From contig NC_088326.1 in the NCBI RefSeq assembly GCF_910592395.1, positions 253,001-317,000 of the forward strand: a stretch of 64,000 nt of DNA, in the 5' to 3' direction. The first letter of the stretch is position 1, and the number at the start of each line of letters is the position of its first letter. The DNA comes from Lineus longissimus (lineage: Eukaryota; Nemertea; Pilidiophora; Heteronemertea; Lineidae). Positions 11,093 to 25,500 of the stretch are shown here, one piece after another. Under the pieces are notes generated by a model, which searched no databases, had not been told where the DNA came from, and saw only the letters and a list, made by a program, of their open reading frames with translations. The position numbers and the translations under genes were made by a program.

Positions 11093-13552
11093 TCAGCTGT
11101 CTTGCACCAACTGCTTCCTCTCATTCATCCATGCTAGATACGTATTCCACCCAAGGGCCACAACGTTTACCACCAATAATCGATGCTGCAGTGGAACCAA
11201 GTAAAAGTTGACGAGCTGCACTCCGGGCCACAGCTGCAGAGGAAAGAAGATGACATTTGGAGAAAAAGTGTTATTTGCTATTTGAGAAACGGTATACTGA
11301 GCCCAATATTCATGTATTGGTAAGGGTATGATACACCGAACTACTTTTCTTGGAGGGACACTCTACAAACACCTTCGGTTACAAGGGATGCTTATTAAAT
11401 ATCCCTTGCAGTGCACGCAGTTTACCACATTTAACCACAGCATACTCTAAAAGAGACAACTGCCTGAAATCTGTTGCATGTTGTATGTCTTCCATATCAA
11501 AACCCTACCTTATAATTATTTAGTAGAACGGGAGCGAAATCACGCTTCAAATTACTTTTGATGACATCTGTCGAATCACCACGCAATGCACCCATCCCGC
11601 TGATAAAACTGACGAGGAACAATGGGGCCATAACCGTCTGAAGAAATAAGGCAAAAAAGCTGATTTGCATAAACAAATAATAGGCCCATGTTGGCCACAA
11701 TTGCCTCTGTAACCTACGGTAGTCATTCTCACAGCATACAAAAACAGACTTGGAGGCATAGTGAGTGGAGCTCTTGAATGGTCAAGATGGTCTAGAGGAA
11801 TATGGTTACCTGGTCTAGAGGAATATGGTTACCTGGTCTAGAGGAATATGGTTACCTGGTCTAGAGGAATATGGTTACCTGGTCTAGAGGAATATGGTTA
11901 CCTGGTCTAGAGGAATATGGTTACCTTGTCTAGAGGAATATGGTTCCTGGTCTAGAGGAATATGGTTACCTGGTCTAGAGGAATATGGTTACCTGGTCTA
12001 GAGGAATATGGTTACCTTGTCTAGAGGAATATGGTTACCTGGTCTAGAGGAATATGGTTACCTGGTCTAGAGGAATATGGTTACCTGGTCTAGAGGAATA
12101 TGGTTACCTTGTCTAGAGGAATATGGTTCCTGGTCTAGAGGAATATGGTTACCTGGTCTAGAGGAATATGGTTACCTGGTCAAGAGGAATATGGTTACCT
12201 GGTCTAGAGGAATATGGTTACCTGGTCTAGAGGAATATGGTTACCTTGTCTAGAGGAATATGGTTACCTGGTCTAGAGGAATATGGTTACCTGGTCTAGA
12301 GGAATATGGTTACCTGGTCTAGAGGAATATGGTTACCTTGTCTAGAGGAATATGGTTCCTGGTCTAGAGGAATATGGTTACCTGGTCTAGAGGAATATGG
12401 TTACCTGGTCAAGAGGAATATGGTTACCTTGTCTAGAGGAATATGGTTACCTGGTCTAGAGGAATATGGTTCCTGGTCTAGAGGAATATGGTTACCTGGT
12501 CTAGAGGAATATGGTTACCTGGTCTAGAGGAATATGGACACTCTTACCTGGTCGAGAGCCACCCGTTTAACAGTGGCAAGCGCTGTTTTCCCTTTCACGG
12601 CACGATCCAAAAAGACGTACCAGAATCGCAGTGTGGGACCCTGCAAATATTGAGACATGATCCCGAATAAACATTTAAAGGGAGACTTCAGGTAGATGCA
12701 ATGTGGGCTGAATAATGGTCCGCAGACAGATGTCTCTACCATCCCACAGTACATTGGCACTGTACGCTGCTTCTTCTTCAGCATTCTCAATCTTTACTCA
12801 AATCCTGTTGTGCACCTGGGGCTTTCTCTCCCATCCTGTCCCTCACCCGCTCGCTGCCAGAGACTGTTTCCGCAAACTCGAACCGTTATGCTGAGGCTTT
12901 AGCAATGACGTTTCGGATGTGTATACCAACTAGTATTTTATGACAATGACCAGTCGGACACATGAAAACACAACCATACCACGCCTTTTACGGAGAACAC
13001 AAAACTTTACTCACAGCAAAAAATAGTCCAAATCCCAGGAATCTAGCATTTCGTTTGTAATCAAAGCCAGTCGTATTCTTTTCAAGTAATTTTTGTGCCA
13101 GAGCATCTCCCGTTGCCATGAGAGTACCTGAAATTCAAAACACACAAGCTAGTGTACTGTTAACTGTAACTGTGTGCATCTCTTTTCATGTGCCCTAGAG
13201 GAGTTCTGAGGACAGGCCCCCTGGCCTAGGCCTACCTAATAACTTTGGAAAATTCACTCTACCATCTCGTCAATGGGAATTTGTCACATTTTTTATGTCA
13301 TCTTGTCCTTGGTAGGTGGCAACGCAGAATGGTCGAGCATGGGACTTGGCCCCTACCTACTGAAGAATGCAGCGCCATTTCGAATATAGGGGCCTGTAGT
13401 TAGGCCGATGTGCTGACCGAGGATACACTCTAGTCTAACCAGTCGTCCGAAATGGTATAAGCACATCTGTACCACTCACCAGTAGTGCAACTCATCGTTA
13501 TTACAGGATACTTGTCCAAGAGACGGAGGTATCCTCGTAAAATTCGAGACAT
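11093..13552 (-). CDS. MPV17: Mpv17/PMP22-family mitochondrial inner membrane protein
   Basis: Five coding exons: 13480-13552 (phase 1 end), 13015-13127, 12548-12640, 11509-11637 and 11093-11233. The phases agree throughout, and the product is 182 residues (human MPV17 is 176). The order of family motifs is clear: [10 protein letters not shown] at the start, [26 protein letters not shown], a KRVALDQ boundary, the [12 protein letters not shown] segment, and the signature [18 protein letters not shown]...[10 protein letters not shown] at the end. Hydrophobic segments match the four-helix topology. The family forms an inner-membrane channel-like protein needed for mtDNA maintenance in vertebrates. 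MPV17 is favoured over PXMP2 and MPV17L2 by the LxxNYxLWPxVQL end, but orthology needs a tree. Intron 3 contains a large minisatellite. An AATAAA signal lies at 10572-10577 (minus). Confidence 0.92.
11790..12535. repeat. 23-bp minisatellite, 33 units, in MPV17 intron 3
   Basis: I count 33 units of about 23 bp, plus-strand core GTCTAGAGGAATATGGTTACC. Variants lack two bases (GGTTCCTGG) or carry CCTTGTC or GGTCAAG; the short variants recur every 5-10 units, hinting at higher-order duplication. On the minus (gene) strand each unit reads TCTAGACCAG followed by GTAACCATATTCC, that is, a CAG|GTAACC splice-donor-like site. The array begins 13 bp from the end of MPV17 exon 3, whose own end is CTCGACCAG|GTAAGAG. 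Confidence 0.97.
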
Positions 13553-14013
13553 GTCTATAGAGTATCTTGCTTGGCGGACTCCACATTTGTGCAGAAGTTA
13601 GCCAGACTTCGGCGCTCCATATTTTAATTTTTTTCGGTTGTCGTTCCGGTTATCACCAATTCCAGATCGACCGGGCAGATATTTTAGTTGTTACTCGCTC
13701 CATTGTGGCCGCGAAGAGCACCAAAGCTGGCCTGGCCACAGCAAGAAATTGGTCCGTAGATGTACGGATTATAGCTTACTTTCAGGACAACCAAGGTCCC
13801 CAGAGCATTCTGTGGTCCGAGAAATTTGTACAAGCTGCCAAAATTTAATGGTTAATCCATTTCAGTTTAAGGTTTTCAATTCCGGTCTTCTTAATCGTAT
13901 TGACAGCCTAACTGCTCCGGGCATCAACAGTTTGTAAGACGTGGTTCTCCTTGAACAAAGGAGAATACTTTCCGAGCACATATAAACAACACATTGGAAT
14001 AAGTTTAGACATA

Positions 14014-14019
14014 TTTATT
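14014..14019 (-). terminator. AATAAA polyadenylation signal, EF1-alpha
   Basis: AATAAA on the minus strand about 565 bp beyond the EF1-alpha stop codon. The intervening A/T-rich DNA has no other gene and is the likely 3' UTR. Confidence 0.5.
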
Positions 14020-14581
14020 TAAATCAAGTTACTTGAATAGCCCGACTGAGGGCAGTACACCACTTGGTACAGACACTAAGATGTTACGTTGCAAGCACGT
14101 GTTGCGACTAAAGCTTTTTTCCAGGAATGACTAGGCCGTCTCCCATTTCAACAAACAGACAAAATTCACCTGACTAGGTTCACACAAATATCTTTGCACA
14201 GCAAATAATTTGCAAGGAAAAAAAGAGCATGTCGTAAACCTGATTGAAAAGGGAGTCAAATTAAATGCCATAGTTCTCATCCGATTCGATTATTTGAAAA
14301 GATATGCTGTCTTCATCAAAAAGTAAAAGGTCGTTCTATGGTTAAAATAGATGACAATGATGCGTTTTTCACAAAGTCCAACAAAAGCAGGGTCCGCTTT
14401 CTAGCAGTGGCACTGTAATCAATTCCTCATTGTCTCTTTAAATACTTAAATAACAGTGCAAATAAGGAATTCAATATGGAGTCTTTTTATGAATTAAATC
14501 AACTTTTCGTCATAACACTATGCGTCTTTTTATGGAACCTAGTTCTTTAACAACATGGCGGGCTATCTCTCCGGCCGGCAA

Positions 14582-17333
<2,752 letters not shown>

Positions 17334-17347
17334 TTAGATGTGCTTTA

Positions 17348-19324
17348 CTGCAAAGAGAAAGGAGAAATTGGGAGTGAACACAGGGGGAAATTGAAGAGTT
17401 CTATCAGAAATGACGTAGTTTGATGGCATTTAACTATAAAACTATTGAACAGTAGCATTAATTTTGTTAACTGATGACTTTAGCTGTTACAGGGGATTGT
17501 AAACTCATCCTGGTAGATCCTTACGGTCAACGAAGACACCAGCATGAATTTTTGATGAAAATACCCCGAAAAAAACAATGCAACAACATCCCTTTGAATG
17601 ACGACCGAGTTAATCCGACCTTTGAACCAGTGATCCACATATAAGCATTTCCGACTGCGACTCGGTGCAGCGAAAGAATTTTGGGAAAGACTAAGGAACT
17701 CGAATACCGATTCTTCACAGAATCGCAAATCTCATGTCGAAAATGTCGAGGCTTTTTCTCAAAAAAAATAAATAAAATGCGGATACTCAGAATGTCTAAG
17801 CCGACCTTGGACAATGCCATAACCGACTGTGACCCTGGTCTTTGTTCCTTGTGAAACGCATGACTGGTCAACTCCCAAACTTCTTTGAAAAGGTTGACTC
17901 CAGTCATTTGATTCAAGTCTAAATTCTTTTTGTCTCATCACAGTCTTATCTTTGGAACAAACACCACATAACTCCACCCCGAACCAGTCAATTAATATTC
18001 ACCATGACTTACTACTGCTTATTGGTTGATGCATGAAATAAGACGCTATAAAGATGTCGTAATCAACACTGACCAGCCTAGGCCTACATCTCAACTTTTT
18101 AATTATTTGACCAGGTATGACTGATAGGCCTCTATAAATAGGGTTTGCTTGAGTCATGAATATTCACCATCAAGGTGGGACAAATGACTTTTCTTTGTCT
18201 GGTGTTATAGTTCCGGAGTACATAGTCCATGTAATGGTGAAAGGATTTTCCCATTTCATCAATGACAATGCACAGCCCAGCCACCTTTTTATTGGGTATG
18301 ATCAAGATTCGAGGCTTACTAGTTTTGAGGATTCTGATCAAAATACATTCATCAATACACATAATGTACATGAAGACGACCGAATAGTGGAATGCACTGC
18401 AGATGCACCGACCACGTGCTTCGAAAGTGGGGCACGGCCGACATTGCGCACCCAAATGTAATGAATCATTTCACACTAATCTAACGAAAAGGATGGGGGA
18501 AACACTCAAAATTATTACAATCGATTGCATGGGATCATAAAATGAGAAGAATTACACGTTAAAAACAACAATTAGAGGCAGAACACATCATTAAATATGA
18601 TATGAGAATGGCTGCCGCCACCTCCACAGAAAATTTCCAACATGCCGGCGTGGAACCAAAATGGCTGCCCAACCGGTTTCGCCACGACGATGAAATAAAA
18701 CAGCAAAATTGGTAATGAAATAAACGCAATCGAACAACGCTAAACAGTTCATTATGTTCCTGAAGACGTTAGAAACAACTTCGATGATAAATAAATGCGA
18801 TGGGATGACAATTTCGGGACTAACCTGGTGGAATTCCACACTCGAACCCTCTTTCCGACTTATACGTCTCAAGGTTCCGCAACAAAATGGCCGAGTGAAA
18901 GGAAATATTTTCTGATAAAACCAGGCGGCGCGACAGTGCAAATAATTAAAGCCCCGATCACAATGCACAGTGAGCCAGGTTGCGTGCCACCAGTGCCTGG
19001 CAACGAGCTAATTGCATGGTATACATGAATGAGGTTTAGGCGTAAAGCTTAATTAGTGTTCGGTATAATTGTCTATAGTCGGCCATGCGGAAAGATTTTT
19101 GAATAAGCACACATTGGTACGGCTTACAAAATAACTAATCCCCTGAGCAGCGCATTGCGTCATTGCGTCATCTAGCTAATATTACCATTGACCCCAAGAG
19201 GGAATCAGTATACCCGACCACCCAACCAGAACAGTGGTCTTCTCTTATAATCATTCAAGTGGTTGTCGGGGTAGTCACCCCTTGTCTGATGATGAAAAAA
19301 CAGCAGAAAAGAAGGGGGATATCA
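17348..19324. other. Upstream region of EF1-alpha, no gene recognised
   Basis: This should hold the EF1-alpha 5' non-coding exon and promoter on the minus strand, but no donor or TATA box could be fixed. A plus-strand ATGGCTGCC at 18609 opens a 35-codon frame that ends in a weak donor context, with no continuation found. The open frame at 18156-18461 is unsupported. Confidence 0.4.
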
Positions 19325-19551
19325 TATATATATATATAAATGATGCTTATATAGCGCAGTTTCCAGACAATTGTCCGCTCAATGCGCTTTACAATGGAAA
19401 CCCCAACTCATCCAAAGGCCTCCCGAAAGAGGTGGGTTTTCAGAAGGACTCTGAATGAGCTAAGGTTGTCGCACAATCTCAGTCGCTCGGGTAGAGCATT
19501 CCAGAGCTGTGGGGCTGCGAGAGAGAAAGCCGTCACCGTATGATGGTACAA

Positions 19552-20559
19552 ATTCAAATTCAAATTCAAAATTCAAATTAGTTTATTAATCAAAAGGCCC
19601 GGAGGGCAAAGGTACACATGGTACAATAGAAATACAATGATTTTGATTGAAAGTACATAAGACATACAAAGGATACATGACAAAAGTAACAATATAAAGT
19701 CTACTACCGGGGTCAAACCTGGAGTAGATACTAGTAGGTGGGAGAGAGGAGGTCCTTATTTTATGCGATCAGAAAAGCATTTCTGTAAAAATAATGATAG
19801 CTTCTGACAAATTCCAGGGTCCTCATTTGAAAGAAGCCAGATAAACTTATTTCCTGGTGAGAGACCTGAAAAGTTGATGTTGTTCTCATTGATAACTGAG
19901 AAAAAATCGTTCCTTGAAGCATCATATTTTGGGCAGGCAGTTAGAAAGTGAACCTCGTCTTCTATTGAAGTCCCATCACAAGAACACACCCTCTCTTCAA
20001 CTCTAAGTTTTTTGTATCTACCTCTTTCAATGGCTAGATCGTGACAGCTAATGCGGAAACAACAAAGGGATCTTCTTAAAGAAAAACTTGAAATTGAAGT
20101 CAGATATTTCTCACAGCAGAGTTGCGTTTTGAAGGACCTATAAGTGCGTAATTTGTTTTTAGCATTTGGATTCCGAGAATCATCCCAAATTTCTAGCTTC
20201 CACTTTCTGTAAAATTCTTCACCTAATTTATGAACAAGACTGGAGGTTGAAACACTTTCAGCATTGTTTGCATCCAGATTCAGACAACCACAAATAAATT
20301 TTATACAAGAAAACCAAGACTGTTTTCCTTTGTTGTCTAGATCCTTACTAACTTGTAAGGCACTGGTTAAAATAGACTTCGAACTAATTTCCCCATCCAC
20401 TGTGTTGAGAGACAAGGATTCAAGCCTTAGCCAGAAAGAGAACATAGATTTGGCTATCATTAAATACAGTGGATGTCTGCCCAACTCGCCATACACGGCC
20501 AGATTTGTGGCATTTGTGTTAACACCCAGTACATATTTACAGAACTTCATGTGAACAAG
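19552..20559 (-). mobile_element. 5'-truncated LINE insertion with target-site duplication
   Basis: This roughly 1-kb insertion is flanked by the 8-bp repeat TGGTACAA (19544-19551 and 20560-20567). It ends on its 3' side in an A/T hexamer tract (AAATTC repeats) after a short UTR. It carries an intact 3' coding part and lacks everything upstream, as expected from incomplete target-primed reverse transcription. Confidence 0.85.
19756..20550 (-). pseudogene. C-terminal fragment of LINE ORF2 (after the RT domain)
   Basis: A 264-codon open frame matching the C-terminal region of invertebrate non-LTR retrotransposon ORF2 proteins. It has the opening FCKYVLGVNTNATN, then GELGRHPLYL and SFWLRLE, and a Cys/His cluster near the end (CSCDG...DEVHFLTACPKY). 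No reverse-transcriptase catalytic core is present because the copy is truncated at about 20559. The uninterrupted frame suggests a fairly recent insertion. It has no start or promoter of its own. Confidence 0.8.
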
Positions 20560-20660
20560 TGGTACAACCGGCTTTGGACTCGCCCACAGCCTGACACACC
20601 CCTGCGGTCGCAGGTCAAACGAGTGAGACTGCGCGACAATGAGCTCGGAAATGATTTAAG

Positions 20661-20750
20661 GTAGACTCCCTGGGCAGCGCATTGGGTAATCCTAATTTGG
20701 TCTCCTTAGGGTGAGGAACGAGGCCGGCCGGTCCACTGCATCCGGAGTGT
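20661..20750. repeat. Dispersed 85-90-bp repeat, copy 1
   Basis: Runs from AGACTCCCTGGGCAGC to CCACTGCATCCGGAGTGT and recurs at 42999-43081 in the same orientation with high identity, differing by a few substitutions and a 4-base indel. It is not obviously part of a known element. Confidence 0.75.
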
Positions 20751-21162
20751 AAATTTAAGGCGGCTCCCGCAACAGATAGTTGATCATTTTGTCAAAGAGC
20801 TAAGAGATGGCTTCCCTCTCCAAACATAATGAAAATCACTGCAATAAAACAATGGACAAGAAAAGAATGTAGATAATAATCACAGTGATAATATTTTCGA
20901 AGTACTGCACGAAAGAGGACCCAAAGTGTAGCCAAAGACTACTTACCTGATATTTGCAAGTCAGCTTCAGACAAAGAAGAATCATTTTATTTTGAGTGTG
21001 GCGGAAAATGTGGCCAGGGAGTTGTAAATCAACCCCTGGCCCTGATGGGGCAGTGCGGTGTGATCAGGTGTATTCTTCTTGAACCTGAAGCCGACAGCCA
21101 AAGTTTTGGTCAGTATAGGGACACTGTCCAGCACAGCCTCCTCCTCTTGTCTACGTCTTCTC

Positions 21163-21438
21163 CATCACCATCTCTGACTGACAACTTGGGACCACTACAC
21201 AGTGGGAGCGACTCTCAATGCATTGTATTGACATCACCATCTCTGACTGACAACTTGGGACCACTACACAGTGGGAGCGACTCTCAATGTATTGTATTGA
21301 CATCACCATCTCTGACTGACAACTTGGGACCACTACACAGTGGGAGCGACTCTCAATGCATTGTATTGACATCACCATCTCTGACTGACAACTTGGGACC
21401 ACTACACAGTGGGAGCGACTCTCAATGTATTGTATTGA
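21163..21438. repeat. 69-bp tandem repeat, four units
   Basis: Units start at 21163, 21232, 21301 and 21370. The period equals 23 codons, so both strands are open: plus reads TSPSLTDNLGPLHSGSDS per unit, minus reads SHCVVVPSCQSE. Units 1 and 3 end in AATGCATT and units 2 and 4 in AATGTATT, so the array probably arose by duplicating a two-unit block. No exon boundaries around it are convincing, so coding status is unknown. Confidence 0.95.
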
Positions 21439-22225
21439 CATTGCTCAACTTCTAGACAATGGCTACAGAGGCAACACCGATGGATGTTCAGTAAGGGGAT
21501 GAGGTGACTTAGTCTGATCTAGCAGGGGATTTTCTTTATCAAGCCCCTTGGTGCCACAGCAGGCTAGGGTCAATATGTTATAGTGAAGGAGGTTACTCAC
21601 AAATCATCACACTTGTACACAGTGTTATTTTTTTAACCGTATTGCTCAAAAACTTGCACCTAGTCCCTATTGTGCTAAGGGGCTCAACTGCACTCTCAGG
21701 GGGGGGGGGGGGGTCAGGGGAGCTTGGGAGGATTTTTATCCATGAAATACGACAAATATCTATTCAATGATACATAAAATTTATTAAAGGTAACGGACAG
21801 TATTCAGTAACATGAAATCTTGTTAGCAGACAACATATTGCATCAGAAACAATTGAAAGATTAAAGATTTGTAAAATATCCTGAACAATTAAATAGTAGA
21901 GCCTTGCATATTCGTGTTGGATTAAAAAATGTCATCCAGTCAAAGTAGAGTCCTCTAACTGACAATCTGAAAATAAGCCTCATTTGCCTCAGGCTGGTCA
22001 CACATACAATAAAACGTACCACAGGTTTGAAAATTGGGAAATACCTATGAAAATAAGGTGAAATTTGCTGGATAAATTTGTTTACCATTGAATGCTTTGA
22101 TAAGTGCTTCCATCTGCAAAATAGATTTTCCAAGTAGTACACCATCATTATGAAACCAGCACAACCCGTACAAGCCAAGAAGACAATCACCTCAAACATC
22201 ATCAGAAGTCTTGAAATTGAAGGTA

Positions 22226-22290
22226 CATGTGACCAAGCCACATGATCATGTGACCAAGCCACATGATCATGTGACCAAGCCACATGATCA
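22226..22290. repeat. 21-bp triplicate (CATGTGACCAAGCCACATGAT)
   Basis: Three consecutive copies containing the near-palindromes CATGTG/CACATG and ATGATCAT. It lies about 320 bp upstream, in window coordinates, of the SLC22A18-like stop codon, so probably in that gene's 3' UTR. Confidence 0.9.
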
Positions 22291-22544
22291 TGACTTGGGG
22301 ACAAGTAAAGCCACAACAGAAACCTCTCAAACTGGGCAGATTATGCAGTTCATGAAATCGATCTTGGTCTCTACAATCACCAGTCAGAATGTGTCAACTT
22401 TAGTGGCTGCTGACTTATTTCGATCGTAAGACACTTTCCTGTTTTTCAGATGTTCAAATCGTCTTTTCAATCCCCCCACACCTGTACACATCTTTATGCA
22501 AAATGGACTCCAATTTTCGAAACTCAGTCTCTTGTTTGAGTATC

Positions 22545-25500
22545 CTATCGTCTATGTAGCCATAGATACACTGCTGTCAAAGCACAGCAGATGAATCCAA
22601 AGTATCCCATCACGATCCAGCCGTAATAACTGATCAAGATGCCACCAACCGTTGGGGAGAAACTGCGGATGAGCGAGTTGACTGCCATATTCATGCCCAG
22701 CATTGTACCTGGAATGGGAGAAGATGAAATATAGAATCCCTATATAACTGATGAAACCATCTATCGCAGGTTTTTCCAGTGAATGTTCATATCATCAGGT
22801 CTTTCAACTACACGTACACCTTCACGGTTTGTTAATTTATAGCCTACTTTGTTGACGTTTTTTTTCAAATATTCGAAAATTTGTTTGAGAAGAACTTTGG
22901 CCAGTTCTCTCTGCTACCTGTGCCATCTCGTCACAATTGTCACACAGTGACAACGCAGACTGATTTTTCCAGAAAAACGAGGTCGAATAATATTAGAGGG
23001 ATTACATCCCCAGGAAGAACCTCCAAGGTCAGCTTGTTTGAGACCAGGAGTATTGGGAGCAGTTATTGAGGAGCTTTTTAAAAGATCAGATTACCACCGG
23101 GGAAACCTGACTGAGGCAAATCTAGGTTGAGGATTTAATGTCGAATTTCTCTCAAACATTAAATTGTCAGTACGTACCCGTATCTGCATCGCTGACTGTT
23201 TTTGTGAGAGAGCTACTGATGATGACCGTCTTGATGGTCATACCAACAACCAGCGGAAACAGGACGATAGCCAACTGCCAGATGTTCTCAACATAACACT
23301 GAAATGACATAAGTGATAATGAGAAGGGCAACAAATAAGAACGACGAGCGACACTCTCTTCACAGTGCGATAGAGGATGTGTGGTCATCTGGGCCTCCAT
23401 TCAGGACTTCAATCCTAGTCATTGACCCTGCTTGCACTCTAATCCAAAGAATGCGAGAGCTTCTCCTTTCAATGGCCTTGCATCAAAAGAGAACGCAAAG
23501 AAACAGTTGTGTGACTGCATACTAAACCTTCAAACTTGTACATGTACGCGCGACATACTTTTCACAGTTTAACCTACCAGCATTAGATATGCACACATGG
23601 TGATGAATATTCCTATTTTAATCATGGTTTGTTCTCCAAATCTCTTATTCAAGAATCCAACACCAAAACCCTGCATAATCTGAAATAAATAGGTAAGAGA
23701 TTACAACTAACAGGATTAGATCTTGCAGGAAGAAAGCGATGGCTCGGTCATTGGCTGATAGTGACATCACTGGCTACAACGGGACTGACGCATCATTGCC
23801 ATGAGGTGTTAGCACGGACATGTTAGCAAACTAACTTCAGCAGCAGTCCATGCTTATACTCGATCCACGTACCTAAAAGGTCGGTGTAGCATTGAAGGTG
23901 GCTGGCCCTTTTCGTGACATCTCATAAAAATGTGTGAATCCACAGGTAGAGTTTAATGAAGTGATCAATACACAGGATTGTCACTGGTATGAGATATATT
24001 CTACAGAGACGAGTGGGTCACATCATTTTACACGGGTAATACGTCATGCTTACCAAACCAACAATGCCAACATAAGACATAATGTAACCATTTGTAGCTG
24101 GCGTCAACTGGAACTTCTCCATGGCAACCACTGCAAACATACTCTGGAATATTCCAGCTGGGAGACCTGAAACAAGAGATTGACCTTTTACATTCAACTC
24201 CCAATCTTGGAGTAATAGCCTCCGGCAGGCCCACATAGACAAGGGAAGCCTATTTCCTTAACAAAATGTGTTCGGTGGGAAAATGAAATGGCCACGGACA
24301 CTGGCGGCCATCTTAATTGGCAGAATGCTGGTTAAGCTTGTCTATGATAGTTACCTGTGATTAACTTGATCATGAGCAGCAATGGGGCTCCAGGCTTCTT
24401 AAGTAACGAGAGAATCTCAAACATACTGAACACACTGCGATTGGATATGGCTTCCGCTGAAACGATGAAAGCATACATGTTCACTGATAGAAGTTGCTTG
24501 AAATCGATACATAGATCTGCAAATTTTAACAAATGAGAGCGCTATTTCCTTCAGTAAATATCGTCTTCATGTACAATAGCAGCGTTGTGACGCCAACGTT
24601 ACTGCCAAGGCTGATTGAGCAACCATGGACAGCTGTTTTGATGGGCAAGACCTCATTTGTGGAAGTTTCACAGTAGTTTTTTGAATAACTCAATAAGTCT
24701 CGAATACTTCTTGTTTGTGAAAGAGTGGCGAGTACTGACCTTCAGAAAGTGGTGCATCGTGTTGCTTGGTTTTTGTCGGGAATGTGAAGAAGATCATCAC
24801 GATGCTGCCAAGGGATCCAAGGAAGGAGATGAATGCAGCAGTTTGTTCACTGCAAATGGAAAATTCAAACTCTTCACCAGTTGTACAGGTCAATGTTACT
24901 CTTGCGCTATCCAAGATTAATGCCTCTCAATATAATCAAGACGACTCGATGTTGAACCAGACTTGCATCTTGATGCCCAAGTTTTTGAGCCTGCGAAGTC
25001 ACTCACTTGTAGGGCTTTATAGTGGTCATCACTCAGGATGAGAATTTGTGTCAAATGACGTAAGATGCCACCAGCCAGTGTTTATTTAGTGATTCAGACT
25101 TCAACCTTGGATTCCAAATTACTCCACCTTCAATTCGGCACTGCATGGCATTACCTGTAGTGGCTTGCAATCAATCCACCAATAGATGGCCCCACTGTGA
25201 AACCAAGTCCATAACTGACCCCAAGTTTAGCGATGGAATCTGCTCGGTTTGACGAGTCAGAGAGGTCTGTTACAATCATCAGGCCACCTGAAAGTGAAAA
25301 GTCATATAACCGCAGTGATAGAAAGCGAAATGACAACTCAACCTGAGTTGTGTATGGCGAGACACCCTGTACATAGAATGAGGTATCAATTCCTCTTCTA
25401 CCTCAAATGTAACATTAATAGATAACGATAATAGTTATAATAATAGTAAATAAACGATAACATTTAGTTTTTATATAGTGCTTCTCCAGGTTTCCCCGGC

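Larger units (their letters stand above)
19325..20655 (-). mobile_element. Older CR1/L2-type LINE 3' tail, interrupted by a second LINE
   Basis: On the minus strand, 19543 down to about 19400 encodes AFSLAAPQLWNALPER...LKTHLF, the conserved end of the reverse-transcriptase ORF in CR1/L2/Rex-like LINEs, followed by an AGCGC...TATATAAGCATC 3' UTR and an AT microsatellite at about 19325-19340. The part preceding the insertion is at about 20568-20655. A frameshift relative to the expected YGDRAFS shows decay. The copy is split by the element at 19552-20559. Confidence 0.7.
20751..22544. other. 3' flank of the SLC22A18-like gene, with minisatellites
   Basis: No additional gene is recognised. The stretch contains the 69-bp tandem repeat at 21163-21438, a G-run at about 21700-21713, the 21-bp triplicate at 22226-22290, and an AATAAA on the minus strand at 21780-21785 that could end the SLC22A18-like transcript. 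A hydrophobic minus-strand open frame at 21861-22316 runs through the triplicate and has no family resemblance. Confidence 0.45.

Noticed and set aside
12306-12670. Open frames across the 23-bp repeat
   Set aside because: They lie in MPV17 intron 3 and are an artefact of the tandem repeat.
18156-18461. 101-codon plus-strand open frame with a TATAAATA just upstream (18134)
   Set aside because: The TATA-like word is only about 20 bp before the ATG, too close to drive it; no domain, splice context or repeat support.
21861-22316. Hydrophobic minus-strand open frame as an extra transporter exon
   Set aside because: The SLC22A18-like CDS ends cleanly at 22545 and this frame runs through the 21-bp triplicate; probably 3' UTR.
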